Of a DNA stretch of 34,918 bases, positions 24,527 to 32,489 are shown in pieces. Source of the stretch: Pseudomonadota bacterium (GTDB lineage: Bacteria > Pseudomonadota > Alphaproteobacteria > Rhizobiales > Pleomorphomonadaceae); assembly GCA_018262575.1 (NCBI GenBank), contig JAGSYU010000019.1:1-34918 (forward strand). Direction: 5' to 3'. Positions within the stretch are counted from its first letter, which is position 1, and each line of letters opens with the position of its first letter. Below the pieces are notes generated by a model. It ran no database searches. It worked only from the letters and a program-made list of their open reading frames with translations, and was not told the DNA's origin. The position numbers were made by a program, and so were the translations under genes.

Positions 24527-24829
24527 TCACCGGATCGGTTCGTGGACGGTAACGAGCTTGGTTCCGTCGGGGAAAGTCGCCTCCACCTGCACGTCGTGGA
24601 TCATCTCGGCGATCCCCTCCATCACCTGCTCGCGGCGAAGCACCGTGGCACCGGCGGCCATCAGGTCGGCCACCGTGCGGCCGTCGCGGGCGCCCTCCAC
24701 CACGTAGTCGGTGATGAGGGCCACCGCCTCCGGATGGTTGAGCTTGACGCCCCGTTCGAGGCGGTTGCGCGCCACCATGGCGGCGAGGCTGACAAGCAGC
24801 TTGTCCTTTTCGCGCGGCGTCAGATTCAT
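24527..24829 (-). CDS. ureA: urease subunit gamma
   Basis: Structural gamma subunit, 100 residues. [55 protein letters not shown] and the C-terminal [20 protein letters not shown] are the invariant UreA blocks. It is the first structural gene after ureD, with a 14-bp gap, and is followed within 4 bp by the DUF1272 gene. Confidence 0.96.
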   Translation of the reverse strand: MNLTPREKDKLLVSLAAMVARNRLERGVKLNHPEAVALITDYVVEGARDGRTVADLMAAGATVLRREQVMEGIAEMIHDVQVEATFPDGTKLVTVHEPIR

Positions 24830-24843
24830 CGGTTTTCCTCGTC

Positions 24844-25704
24844 TCAGATCGACCAGGCGCGCGGCAGCGGCCAGCCGGTGAGGGTTTCGATCAGGGGTTC
24901 GACAATGGCGCGCAGGCGGCGGCCGTCAAGGGCCAGACAGCGTATGGACAACAGGACGTCGAAGGCGGAAGCCCCCGCCTCGATGCCGTCCGTCGCCAGC
25001 CCCGTGATCATCTCCCGGACGCCGCCGAGACGGCCGGCCGCCTCGGGCGCGACCATCAGCAGGCTGGCAAAGGCGCGCGCACCGCCACCAGTGGCTCTGC
25101 CAGCCAGAACGGTCCGGCTGTCACCGGAAAGACGCAAGGCATCGGCGTAGACGAGCCGGCCGTCGCGCCGAACGCGCCAATGGTCGGCAAGCTCGACGGC
25201 GGTGACCTCCTCACCCATGGCGGTACGGCCAAGCACGACGCTTTCGACGGCGACGAGGCGGGCGTCACCGCTGAGCTCGACATCAAAGCGACGGCGGAGA
25301 CCGGCACCGTTAAAAATGATGGTCTCCTGCGGCAGCCAGCGGGCCGTTGCCCCCGCCTCGACCACCAGCCGATTGTCGATACGACCGACGCCGTCGACGC
25401 GCCGGTAGATGCGTTCGGCGGCTTGCGTGGTAACGGTAGCCGTCGTTCCTGCCCCGAAATGCGCCTCAAAGGACAGATGATCGCCACCGGTGACGCCGCC
25501 AGCGCTGTTGAGGAAGACGGCGGCCGGCCCCGACCCGTCGTAGACTCTTGGCAACCGCACCTTGGCCGAACCGTCCTGAAAAAGGTCGGCGAGCCGGGTC
25601 TCCGTGGCGTCCCCGATCTGCCGTAGCGCGAAGGCAACGCGTGCCACGCCGTCGGCCCGTTCGAGCCGGGGCTGTTCCTTCTGAAGCGACACCACGGTCG
25701 ACAC
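24844..25704 (-). CDS. ureD: urease accessory protein UreD
   Basis: Scaffold of the urease activation complex; it binds apo-urease and UreF and forms part of the nickel path. Family motifs are [53 protein letters not shown] and [10 protein letters not shown]. The N-terminus is uncertain. The reading frame extends to 25764 (TTG), but a GTG at 25704 gives a family-like [19 protein letters not shown] start (286 residues) with GGAGG about 11 nt upstream. The extension would also run through a terminator-like hairpin after lysA. UreD opens the leftward urease operon; no clear promoter was found in the short gap. Confidence 0.9.
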   Translation of the reverse strand: MSTVVSLQKEQPRLERADGVARVAFALRQIGDATETRLADLFQDGSAKVRLPRVYDGSGPAAVFLNSAGGVTGGDHLSFEAHFGAGTTATVTTQAAERIYRRVDGVGRIDNRLVVEAGATARWLPQETIIFNGAGLRRRFDVELSGDARLVAVESVVLGRTAMGEEVTAVELADHWRVRRDGRLVYADALRLSGDSRTVLAGRATGGGARAFASLLMVAPEAAGRLGGVREMITGLATDGIEAGASAFDVLLSIRCLALDGRRLRAIVEPLIETLTGWPLPRAWSI

Positions 25705-25762
25705 GTCGGCCAAGCCCTCCCCCAATGCCACGCCAGCGCGGCGAACTGCCCGGCACTGTGGC

Positions 25763-25785
25763 AAAAGGCCCGCCGCCCGGCGAGC
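25763..25785 (-). terminator. terminator-like hairpin between lysA and ureD
   Basis: On the minus strand GCTCGCC pairs with GGCGGGC (one G-T pair) around a GGGC loop (25768-25785), followed by CTTTTG. A second small hairpin, GCCCAA-GTT-TTGGGC, lies just before it. Together they could end the argH-lptM-lysA transcript and make urease a separate unit. The T-run is short, so read-through is possible. Confidence 0.45.
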
Positions 25786-25809
25786 CCAAAACTTGGGCAG
25801 ACGGAGACG

Positions 25810-27078
25810 CTAAATGAGCCAATCCGGCAGGTGGTCGAGACCGATCAGCTCGTCGTAGGAAGGGCGAGGCCGCACCACCGCCCAGCGGTCGCCATCCACC
25901 AGCACCTCCGGCACTAGCAGGCGCGAGTTATAGGTACCGGACTGAACCGCGCCGTATGCGCCGGCCGAGAACACGACCAGCAGTTCGCCCGGCTTTGCCA
26001 CCGGCAGGCTGCGGTCACGCGCCAGATAGTCACCGCTCTCGCAGACCGGGCCGACCACGTCGACCTTCTCCTGATCGGCGCCGGCCGGCCGCTCGTCGAC
26101 CGGGCGGATCTCGTGATAGGCGTCGTAGAGGGTCGGCCGTACAAGATCGTTCATGGCCGCGTCGACGATGACGAAAGTCTTCGCCTTGCCGCGCTTCACA
26201 TACTGTACCTCGGTGACGAGGATGCCGGCATTGCCGACGATGAAGCGGCCCGGCTCGATCAGCACGTCGCAGTCGAGGGACCGGGTGTGCTTGCGCACCA
26301 CCTCGACATAGGCGGCCGGATGCGGCGGCGGCGCGTTGTCGGTCCGATAGGGAATGCCGAGGCCGCCGCCGAGGTCGACATGGTGGATCGTATGGCCGGC
26401 GGCACGCAACGCCGCCACCAGCTCACCGAGCCGGCCGAAGGCGGCGTCGAAAGGCTCGAGGTCGGTGATCTGCGAACCGATGTGCATATCGATGCCGGCC
26501 ACCTCAAGACCCGGCAACGCGGCGGCCCGGGCATAGACGCGGACCGCTTCCTTCCAGGGAATGCCGAACTTGTCCTCGGCCTTGCCGGTGGAGATCTTGG
26601 CGTGGGTGCGAGCGTCAACGTCGGGGTTGATCCTGAGCGACACCGGCGCGGTGCGGCCGAGGCGGGTCGCCACGGCCGACAGGCGTTCAAGCTCCGGCTC
26701 GCTCTCGACGTTGAAGCACTTGATGCCCTCGGCGAGCGCGTATTCGATCTCGCGCACCGTCTTGGCGACGCCGGAGAAGACGATCCGGTCAGCCGGGATG
26801 CCGGCGGCACGTGCCCGGCGGAGTTCGCCTTCCGAGACAACATCGGCGCCCGCGCCGAGGCGCGCCAGGGTTCCGACCACCGCCTGATTGGAATTGGCCT
26901 TCAGCGCATAGCAGACGAGCGATCGTTCATCGCCCAGTGCCTCGCGGAATACCCGGAAATGCCGGGCAATAGTGGCCGACGAATAGATGTAGACGGGCGT
27001 GCCGACCGCCGCGGCGATAGCGGGCACCGCGACGTCCTCGGCGTGGAGAACACCGCCACGATAGGTGAAATGATGCAA
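25810..27078 (-). CDS. lysA: diaminopimelate decarboxylase
   Basis: Last step of lysine synthesis: PLP-dependent decarboxylation of meso-diaminopimelate, 422 residues, fold III. The PLP lysine is in CYALKANSNQAV. DMHIGSQITDLEPF, VDLGGGLGIPY, EPGRFIVGNAGILV and CESGDYLARDR (the C-E-S-x-D active-site segment) are all present. The start is most likely TTG at 27078: there is no ATG, the encoded start (x-HHFTYRGGVLHAEDV) matches rhizobial LysA proteins, and GAGGGGG lies 6 nt upstream. It follows lptM by 10 bp and argH further up, the conserved argH-lptM-lysA order. Confidence 0.94.
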   Translation of the reverse strand: MHHFTYRGGVLHAEDVAVPAIAAAVGTPVYIYSSATIARHFRVFREALGDERSLVCYALKANSNQAVVGTLARLGAGADVVSEGELRRARAAGIPADRIVFSGVAKTVREIEYALAEGIKCFNVESEPELERLSAVATRLGRTAPVSLRINPDVDARTHAKISTGKAEDKFGIPWKEAVRVYARAAALPGLEVAGIDMHIGSQITDLEPFDAAFGRLGELVAALRAAGHTIHHVDLGGGLGIPYRTDNAPPPHPAAYVEVVRKHTRSLDCDVLIEPGRFIVGNAGILVTEVQYVKRGKAKTFVIVDAAMNDLVRPTLYDAYHEIRPVDERPAGADQEKVDVVGPVCESGDYLARDRSLPVAKPGELLVVFSAGAYGAVQSGTYNSRLLVPEVLVDGDRWAVVRPRPSYDELIGLDHLPDWLI

Positions 27079-27088
27079 CCGGACCCCC

Positions 27089-27283
27089 TCAGATGAGACC
27101 GTCGAGGATGAAGGGCTTGTCGGGTGTCGCCGGTTTCGCGGCCGGCGTCACCGCGCCCGGGTCGGCGGTCGAAGGAGCCGCTTCGGCTGTTGATGTCGGC
27201 GCTTCGAGCGTCCCCCGCCGGCCACAGCCGGCGAGCGCGAGGGCAACCATCAGCGATATCATCCCGAGACGCAGCACCATCAT
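27089..27283 (-). CDS. lptM: small lipoprotein, LptM-like
   Basis: A 64-residue lipoprotein. A short hydrophobic signal ends in the lipobox LALAGC followed by GRRGTLEAP, the CGxxGxLxxP pattern of LptM, which in E. coli helps the outer-membrane LptD-LptE translocon mature. The rest is a Pro/Ala/Thr-rich linker ending PDKPFILDGLI, typical of the rhizobial form. Two consecutive ATGs follow GGAG; the second may be better spaced. It lies between argH and lysA, as in many Rhizobiales, and is easily missed by annotation because of its size. Confidence 0.85.
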   Translation of the reverse strand: MMVLRLGMISLMVALALAGCGRRGTLEAPTSTAEAAPSTADPGAVTPAAKPATPDKPFILDGLI

Positions 27284-27314
27284 CTCCTCGATCCGTTTGC
27301 TCTGAAAGGTATCC

Positions 27315-28694
27315 TCAGCCGAGGAGTGCCGTCCAGCGCTTCACCTCGGCCCGCACATTGTCGGGTGCCGTGCCGCCATGCGACGTGCGGCTCCGAACCG
27401 AATTCTCGACGGTGAGCACATCGTAGACCGCTTCGGTGATGCCGTCATGCACCGTTTTCATCTCAGCGAGCGGGATATCGGACAGCTCGATGCCACGTTC
27501 GGCGGCGATTGCCACCAGTCGGCCGGTAACATGGTGGGCGTCGCGGAACGGCAGGCCGAGCACGCGCACCAGCCAGTCGGCGAGGTCGGTGGCGGTGGAA
27601 AAACCCGAGCCGGCCGCCGCCGCCATGCGGGCGACGTTGGGCACGAGATCGTCGACCATGCCGGTCATGGCGGCCAGCACCAGCGAGAGGCTCTCGAAGC
27701 AGTCGAAGGCCTGCTCCTTGTCCTCCTGCATGTCCTTCTGATAGGCGAGCGGCAGCCCCTTCATGATGATCAGCAGCGCGTTCATGTCGCCGATGATGCG
27801 GCCAGCCTTGGCCCGCACCAGCTCGGCGGCGTCCGGGTTGCGCTTCTGCGGCATGATCGACGAGCCCGTCGAGAAGGCGTCCGACAGACGCACGAAGCCG
27901 AACTGCGCCGACGACCAGATGACGATCTCCTCGGCGAGGCGGGAGAGGTGTACGGCGATGATTGCCGCCGCCGCCATCGCCTCGAGCGCGAAATCGCGAT
28001 CGGAGACGCTGTCGAGCGAGTTGGCGGTCGGGCGGTCGAAACCGAGGCTTGCCGCCGTCATGTGGCGATCGATCGGGAATGAGGTTCCGGCCAGCGCCGC
28101 GGCGCCGAGCGGACATTCGTTGAGGCGTCGCCGCGCATCCTGCACCCGGCCGCGATCACGGGACAGCATCTCGACATAGGCCATCAGGTGATGGCCGAAG
28201 GTGACCGGCTGCGCCGACTGGAGGTGCGTGAAGCCGGGCATCACGGTGTCGGCGTGCTCGCCCGCCCGCCTCACCAGCGCGCCCATCAGCTCGGCAAGCT
28301 GACCATCGACATGGTCAAGGGTATCGCGCACCCAGAGGCGGAAATCGGTCGCCACCTGGTCGTTGCGCGAGCGAGCGGTATGAAGGCGCCCGGCCGCCGC
28401 GCCGATCAGATCCTTGAGGCGCGATTCCACGTTCATGTGGATGTCCTCGAGGGCTCGCGAGAAGGTGAAGCTGCCGCCGTCGATTTCCGCCTTGATCGCG
28501 TCGAGACCTTCAGCGATCCTGCCGGCGTCGTCGGTGGATATGATGCCGCGGGCGGCGAGCATTTCAGCATGCGCCTTGGAGCCGGCGATATCCTGGGCGT
28601 AGAGCTTCCGATCGAAGTCGATGGAGGCGTTGATTTCCTCCATGATGGCGGACGGCCCAGCCGAAAACCGGCCGCCCCACATGCGGTTGCTCAT
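27315..28694 (-). CDS. argH: argininosuccinate lyase
   Basis: Last step of arginine synthesis: cleaves argininosuccinate to arginine and fumarate. The 459 residues carry the fumarase/aspartase superfamily signature [12 protein letters not shown] with the catalytic serine loop, [34 protein letters not shown] and the N-terminal [21 protein letters not shown]. Length is standard. GGAG precedes the ATG at 28694. Only 29 bp separate this start from that of the divergent tlpA, so the promoters must overlap or lie inside the opposite gene. lptM and lysA follow on the same strand. Confidence 0.95.
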   Translation of the reverse strand: MSNRMWGGRFSAGPSAIMEEINASIDFDRKLYAQDIAGSKAHAEMLAARGIISTDDAGRIAEGLDAIKAEIDGGSFTFSRALEDIHMNVESRLKDLIGAAAGRLHTARSRNDQVATDFRLWVRDTLDHVDGQLAELMGALVRRAGEHADTVMPGFTHLQSAQPVTFGHHLMAYVEMLSRDRGRVQDARRRLNECPLGAAALAGTSFPIDRHMTAASLGFDRPTANSLDSVSDRDFALEAMAAAAIIAVHLSRLAEEIVIWSSAQFGFVRLSDAFSTGSSIMPQKRNPDAAELVRAKAGRIIGDMNALLIIMKGLPLAYQKDMQEDKEQAFDCFESLSLVLAAMTGMVDDLVPNVARMAAAAGSGFSTATDLADWLVRVLGLPFRDAHHVTGRLVAIAAERGIELSDIPLAEMKTVHDGITEAVYDVLTVENSVRSRTSHGGTAPDNVRAEVKRWTALLG

Positions 28695-28723
28695 CGGTAC
28701 ACTCCAGGAACAAGGATCAGTCG

Positions 28724-29359
28724 ATGCCGTTCAAGCCTTCTCGCCGCCTCTTCGCCGCGATTGCGATCGTTGCGGTGGCCACCGGCTTTGCTGCGGTATA
28801 CGTGACGGAGAGGGGCGCTGTCGAGAGCGGCGGCCGCTGCGCGGCAGCAGCGCCCAAGGCCGCTGCGTTGAAGCCCTTCGCCACCGGCGATCTCGCCGCC
28901 CTGCTCCCTGCCGATGCGCCGGCCGATCTCTCTGGCCTCGTTCTCCGCGCCCCTGACGGCGGTGAACGCCGCCTCGCCGACCTCACCGGCCGGACGCTGC
29001 TTGTCAACATGTGGGCGACCTGGTGCGTGCCCTGCCGCACCGAGATGCCGCATCTTCAGGCACTTCAGGAAAAGCGAGGGGGCGCCGACTTCTCGGTGGT
29101 GGCGCTCAACGTTGACGTCGGCGGCCCGGACAAGCCGACCCGCTTCCTGAACGGCATCGGCGCCACCTCGCTCGTCGATCTGCGCGATCCCGAGATGCGG
29201 GCTTTCAACGAACTGAAATCGAGGGGATTGGTACTGGGCTTGCCCACCACTTTCGTGGTGAACCGTGATGGTTGCGCCATCGCCTCGCTGGCCGGCCCGG
29301 CCAAATGGGATTCTCCTGCAGCGCTGGCGCTGATCGACGCCGCGGCAAAGCCCGACTGA
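28724..29359 (+). CDS. tlpA: TlpA-family thiol:disulfide oxidoreductase
   Basis: A membrane-anchored periplasmic thioredoxin-fold reductase, 211 residues. One N-terminal membrane segment (about 9-28) is followed by an Ala-rich linker and the AhpC/TSA-like thioredoxin domain. The active site is WCVPC (100-104), the cis-proline is in LPTTFVVN, and VVALNVDVG is the family's central strand. The founding TlpA reduces partners for cytochrome oxidase copper-site assembly in Bradyrhizobium; the same role is inference. Pairing with divergent argH is common in Rhizobiales. Confidence 0.9.
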   Translation: MPFKPSRRLFAAIAIVAVATGFAAVYVTERGAVESGGRCAAAAPKAAALKPFATGDLAALLPADAPADLSGLVLRAPDGGERRLADLTGRTLLVNMWATWCVPCRTEMPHLQALQEKRGGADFSVVALNVDVGGPDKPTRFLNGIGATSLVDLRDPEMRAFNELKSRGLVLGLPTTFVVNRDGCAIASLAGPAKWDSPAALALIDAAAKPD

Positions 29360-29377
29360 TATGGCTCGAAAAGCCGC

Positions 29378-29632
29378 TTAGGCGTGGCTGCGGCCGGCGA
29401 GACCGAAGCGCGGCAGGAAACGCTCGAACCACTCGGCGACGCGCTCGAGCTGGTCGACGTCATGCCCTTCGATACGACTGACGGTGGCCTTGCGGCGCTC
29501 GGTGGTGCTCATCGCCCTGAAGCGAGCCACCGCCCGCTGATGCGAAGCCTCCACGATACGGACGACCACCGCGTGATCTCCGTCCATCCAGGAAAACAGG
29601 AACGACTCCGGCTTGGCGAGGCTTGTGAGCAC
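29378..29632 (-). CDS. small hypothetical protein downstream of a CtrA-type box
   Basis: I do not recognise this 84-residue protein. It is mostly helical and charged (VEASHQRAVARFRAMSTTERRKATVSRIEGHDVDQLERVAEWFERFLPRFG), with no signal peptide or membrane segment, and could be an adaptor or regulator. The reading frame starts with GTG at 29632 with only a weak GGGAT ribosome-binding site; an ATG at 29587 is an alternative (69 residues). Codon third positions are GC-rich, as in neighbouring genes, supporting a real gene. It converges on tlpA. Upstream lies the gene-free region with a perfect CtrA-type box (about 85 bp before the start) and a DnaA box. Confidence 0.55.
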   Translation of the reverse strand: MLTSLAKPESFLFSWMDGDHAVVVRIVEASHQRAVARFRAMSTTERRKATVSRIEGHDVDQLERVAEWFERFLPRFGLAGRSHA

Positions 29633-29716
29633 GTTTTCAATCCCGTCTTGATCGGGAGTTCGTAGCGCGCCCCAAGGCGCCCGACCACTCCGGTTCCGAG
29701 GATCGAACCAATATGG

Positions 29717-29731
29717 TTAACGGAGCATTAA
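29717..29731. promoter_or_regulatory. perfect CtrA-type box TTAA-N7-TTAA
   Basis: TTAA (29717-29720) and TTAA (29728-29731) are spaced by exactly 7 bp and followed by C on both strands, so either strand reads TTAA-N7-TTAAC, the full CtrA consensus. It is about 85 bp upstream of the small hypothetical gene at 29632. Binding has not been shown; the call rests on the motif and on the presence of cell-cycle genes in the window. Confidence 0.6.
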
Positions 29732-29844
29732 CGACGCTTCGCCGCAAGTTTTCCGTTATTGATAACCAACGAAAATCATAATGAAAAAAGGCAGTTACAG
29801 CAGGAACATGGGAAATCGCCACTGACGCGGCGCCTCATCAAACC

Positions 29845-29853
29845 TGTGGATAA
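29845..29853 (-). promoter_or_regulatory. perfect DnaA box (TTATCCACA)
   Basis: TGTGGATAA on the plus strand is the exact reverse complement of the high-affinity DnaA 9-mer TTATCCACA. A weaker site, TTATCAATA (7/9, 29757-29765), lies in the same orientation 79 bp away. A 9-mer can occur by chance, but this one falls in a gene-free AT-richer segment beside a CtrA-type box. Confidence 0.5.
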
Positions 29854-29951
29854 TCTGTTGTCTTCCCGGGTAAGGGCTTGAACAGCGAAATCCGGAGGCT
29901 TTCCACCCCCATCGCAATATCCGGGAAAACCCGCACATCGGCGCCCCGCGA

Positions 29952-31154
29952 TCAGCCCCGCCGTGATGGCGGCGTGAAGCCGGACAGCGCCAGCGGGTTG
30001 TCGGTCATCGCCCGCCGATCGGGCGTGTCGGGAGCAAGCACGCCGGCGAAGGCGTCGAACAGGCGCTTCACTTCGTCCTTGGCAAGATCGCGGGTGATGA
30101 AGACGAGCCGCGTCCGACGGTCAGCGTCTGGCCAGCCAGGAAGGCGGACCGGCGGGTGGAACAGCTCCTGCACGGCATGGACGACCAGCGGTCGGTCAGG
30201 GTCTTCGGCAAGCCGTACCACGCCCTTGAGGCGCAGGAGCTTCGGTCCATGGGCGGCGCGCAGAAGTTCAAGGAACATCTCGAGAGCACCAACCGGCAAC
30301 GCCTCGTCGGACACCAGCGAGAAGGCGCTGACGCCGTCGTGCCGGCTCTCCTCGCCTCCATGGTGGTGATGGTGCCCGTCGTGATCGTGATGGTGGCTCG
30401 GATGGTCACAGGCCCCGTCGGCGCAGTCAGGATCATGGTGGTGAGGCTCGGCCGTGCCGGCAAAAGCCTCCGCGTTCAGCCAGCGTCGGACATCGGCCGT
30501 TTTGGTGGCCGGATCATAGAGGCCGCAGCCGAGAAGATCGGCCAGCGCGACCGTGGCGGCGTCGACCAGCGACGCGCCGGGATTGAGCGTTGCGAGGCGG
30601 CGTTGCAGGGCGGGGAGTCGCGCCGCGCCCTCGGGAAGGTCGGCTTTGGCGATCACCAGCCGGTCGGCCACCGCCACCTGCTTCACCGCTTCCGCGTGCT
30701 GATCGAGCGTCCGGCCGCCGTTGACCGCGTCGACGACGGTGATCACGCCGTCCACCGCGTAGCGCAGCGACAGGTAGGGGTGGGTGGTCAGCGTGGCGAG
30801 CACCGGCACCGGGTCGGCAAGGCCGGTGGTCTCGATGACGATGCGGCTGAGCGTATCAATGCGGCCGTTGTCGAGCCCACGCAGGAAATTCTCAAGCGTC
30901 GTCACCAGTTCGCCGCGCACCGTGCAGCACAGGCAGCCGGACGACAGCTCAACGATGCCGTCATCGGCCGCCTCGACGAGGAGATGATCGATGCCGATCT
31001 CGCCGAACTCATTGATGATGAAGCCAGTGCCGGCCAGGGCCGGATCGCGCACCAGCCGGTTGAGCAGCGAAGTTTTGCCAGCTCCGAGAAAGCCGGTGAC
31101 GATGGTGACGGGAATGGCGGGCTTTACCCCGCGCGGGCGATCGGCTTCCGGCAA
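29952..31154 (-). CDS. CobW/COG0523-family GTP-binding metallochaperone
   Basis: A 400-residue G3E GTPase. The N-terminal domain has Walker A GFLGAGKT (21-28), the metal-binding GCLCC motif (C74, C76, C77) of COG0523 proteins, an E-T-T-G-L-A-D switch and AKAD as the base motif. A histidine-rich linker (about 238-272, some 17 His with Cys and Asp) joins it to the C-terminal CobW_C domain (LLRLKGVVRLAEDPDRPLVVHAVQELFHPP). Members supply zinc, cobalt or iron to enzymes; there is no cobalamin-cobalt or nitrile hydratase context, so a zinc role is plausible. The start is probably TTG at 31154 with AGAGGA upstream. It is 26 bp downstream of the carboxypeptidase gene. No Zur box was recognised. Confidence 0.87.
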   Translation of the reverse strand: MPEADRPRGVKPAIPVTIVTGFLGAGKTSLLNRLVRDPALAGTGFIINEFGEIGIDHLLVEAADDGIVELSSGCLCCTVRGELVTTLENFLRGLDNGRIDTLSRIVIETTGLADPVPVLATLTTHPYLSLRYAVDGVITVVDAVNGGRTLDQHAEAVKQVAVADRLVIAKADLPEGAARLPALQRRLATLNPGASLVDAATVALADLLGCGLYDPATKTADVRRWLNAEAFAGTAEPHHHDPDCADGACDHPSHHHDHDGHHHHHGGEESRHDGVSAFSLVSDEALPVGALEMFLELLRAAHGPKLLRLKGVVRLAEDPDRPLVVHAVQELFHPPVRLPGWPDADRRTRLVFITRDLAKDEVKRLFDAFAGVLAPDTPDRRAMTDNPLALSGFTPPSRRG

Positions 31155-31180
31155 GGCTCGAATCCTCTTTTTGGCAAACG

Positions 31181-32293
31181 TCAGCGGACGGGCTTGGGCA
31201 GGGGCAGCGGCGCGCCAGCCGCCGCCTTCACCGCCGGCTCCATGGCGTCGGGCATGTCGCTGGCACCGCCGAGGCTGATCGGAACGGGGTCCATCACCTT
31301 GAAGCGCGGCACCAGGTAACTCGCGGGCTGGTCGTCGCCATCGCCGAGGTCTTCACCGACCGATGCCTTGGCGCCCTTCTTGCGCTTGGGGCAGGCAAGG
31401 TCGCGCACGTCGGCAACAGTGGCGGCCACCGGCCCGCGCGGGGTCAGCCGGTCGAGCGTCACCGACGCCGCAGTGGCCGGCGTTCGGAACGACGCCTCGA
31501 GCAGGCTGGCCGCCAGTTCGTCACGCTCCCGCGCCGTCTTGCCGCCCAGCACGATGGTCAGGATCTGCCGGCCGTTGCGCGTCGCCGTCGCCACCACGTT
31601 GAAACCCGACGAGCAGATGAAGCCGGTCTTCATGCCGTTGGCGCCAGGATAGCGTTCGAGCAGGTTGTTGTGGTTCTGGATGATCTTGCCACCAAGCGAC
31701 AGCGCCGTCGTCCGGTAGAGCTGCTGGTAGCCGGGGAACTCCCTGAGGAGGGTACGGGCGAGCAGCGCATAATCGCGGGCGGTCGTCCACTGGTTGGGAT
31801 TCGGCAGGCCGTTGGCGTTGGAAAACCGCGTGTTCGCCATGCCAAGGCGGGCGACGGCGGCGTTCATGCGATTGACGAAGCCCTGGAGGCTGCCGCCCAC
31901 CCGCTCGGCCAGCGCAAAAGAGACGTCATTGGCCGACTTGACCATGATGATCCGGAGTGCCGTATCGACGGTGAGCACCGTTCCCGCCTTGAAACCCATC
32001 TTCGAGGGCTGCTCGCGCGTCGATGCCGGCGTCATCACCACGCCCGAATCACCCCGGATCTCGCCGGCCTTGATGGCGGAGAGCGTCACGTAGACGGTCA
32101 TCAACTTGGTGATCGACGCCGGATACCAGGGATCGAAGCTCTGATTCTCGGCCAACACCGCGCCGGTGGCGAGGTCGACGGAAAGATAAGGGGCGGCAAG
32201 GGCGCCGCCGGCAAGGTTCAGGAACAGCGGCAGCGTGAGGGCAAGACCGAAAAGGCGGCGGGCACGGCCACGCGGGCCGGAAATCGTCAGCAA
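31181..32293 (-). CDS. D-alanyl-D-alanine carboxypeptidase (PBP5/6-type)
   Basis: A penicillin-binding serine peptidase of the S11 family that trims the terminal D-Ala of peptidoglycan stem peptides in the periplasm; about 370 residues. The triad of motifs is present: SITK (S60/K63), SAND (SxN) and KTGF (KTG). A signal peptide (ARRLFGLALTLPLFLNLAGGALA) precedes APYLSVD. The best start is TTG at 32293 with GGGAAG upstream; a GTG at 32422 would put about 43 unconserved, basic residues before the signal. The C-terminal third (after LTPRGPVAATVADV) is a Lys/Asp/Pro-rich extension (PKRKKGAKASVGED) without the usual amphipathic membrane helix. Confidence 0.88.
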   Translation of the reverse strand: MLTISGPRGRARRLFGLALTLPLFLNLAGGALAAPYLSVDLATGAVLAENQSFDPWYPASITKLMTVYVTLSAIKAGEIRGDSGVVMTPASTREQPSKMGFKAGTVLTVDTALRIIMVKSANDVSFALAERVGGSLQGFVNRMNAAVARLGMANTRFSNANGLPNPNQWTTARDYALLARTLLREFPGYQQLYRTTALSLGGKIIQNHNNLLERYPGANGMKTGFICSSGFNVVATATRNGRQILTIVLGGKTARERDELAASLLEASFRTPATAASVTLDRLTPRGPVAATVADVRDLACPKRKKGAKASVGEDLGDGDDQPASYLVPRFKVMDPVPISLGGASDMPDAMEPAVKAAAGAPLPLPKPVR

Positions 32294-32489
32294 GGCTTTC
32301 TTCCCGGAAAATGGTCGTCCACGGACGAGTGATCTTAGCCGAAGGTCGCGATCTTCGCAAAGGCGACAAGATGGCTGGTGTTTTCCGAATGTCCTCCGAA
32401 GGCGGCCAGAATGCGGCGGCACTCTTATCTTCGTCCCATTTCCCTCTTAATGTGATCTGACGATGCAGGCGCTGCCGAGGGAAGGCTGG

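Larger units (their letters stand above)
29633..29951. other. 319-bp gene-free, AT-richer region with CtrA-type and DnaA-type boxes
   Basis: No convincing gene is seen. Bases 29700-29800 are clearly AT-richer than the surroundings, with runs such as ATAATGAAAAAA. The region holds a symmetrical CtrA-type box (29717-29731), an imperfect palindrome GTTAT-TG-ATAAC near 29755 overlapping a 7/9 DnaA-like site (29757-29765), and a perfect DnaA box (29845-29853). It lies between the CobW gene and the small hypothetical gene, both leftward. It could be a regulatory region for the small gene or a DnaA-binding locus. Confidence 0.6.

Noticed and set aside
29637-29822. 61-codon minus-strand frame in the gene-free region
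   Set aside because: Starts with GTG without a ribosome-binding site, overlaps the CtrA and DnaA-like sites, and shows neither the codon bias of neighbouring genes nor a recognisable domain.
29700-29860. chromosomal replication origin
   Set aside because: Only one perfect and one weak DnaA box were found and the gene neighbourhood is not a known origin locus. Kept as a finding about regulation, not called as oriC.
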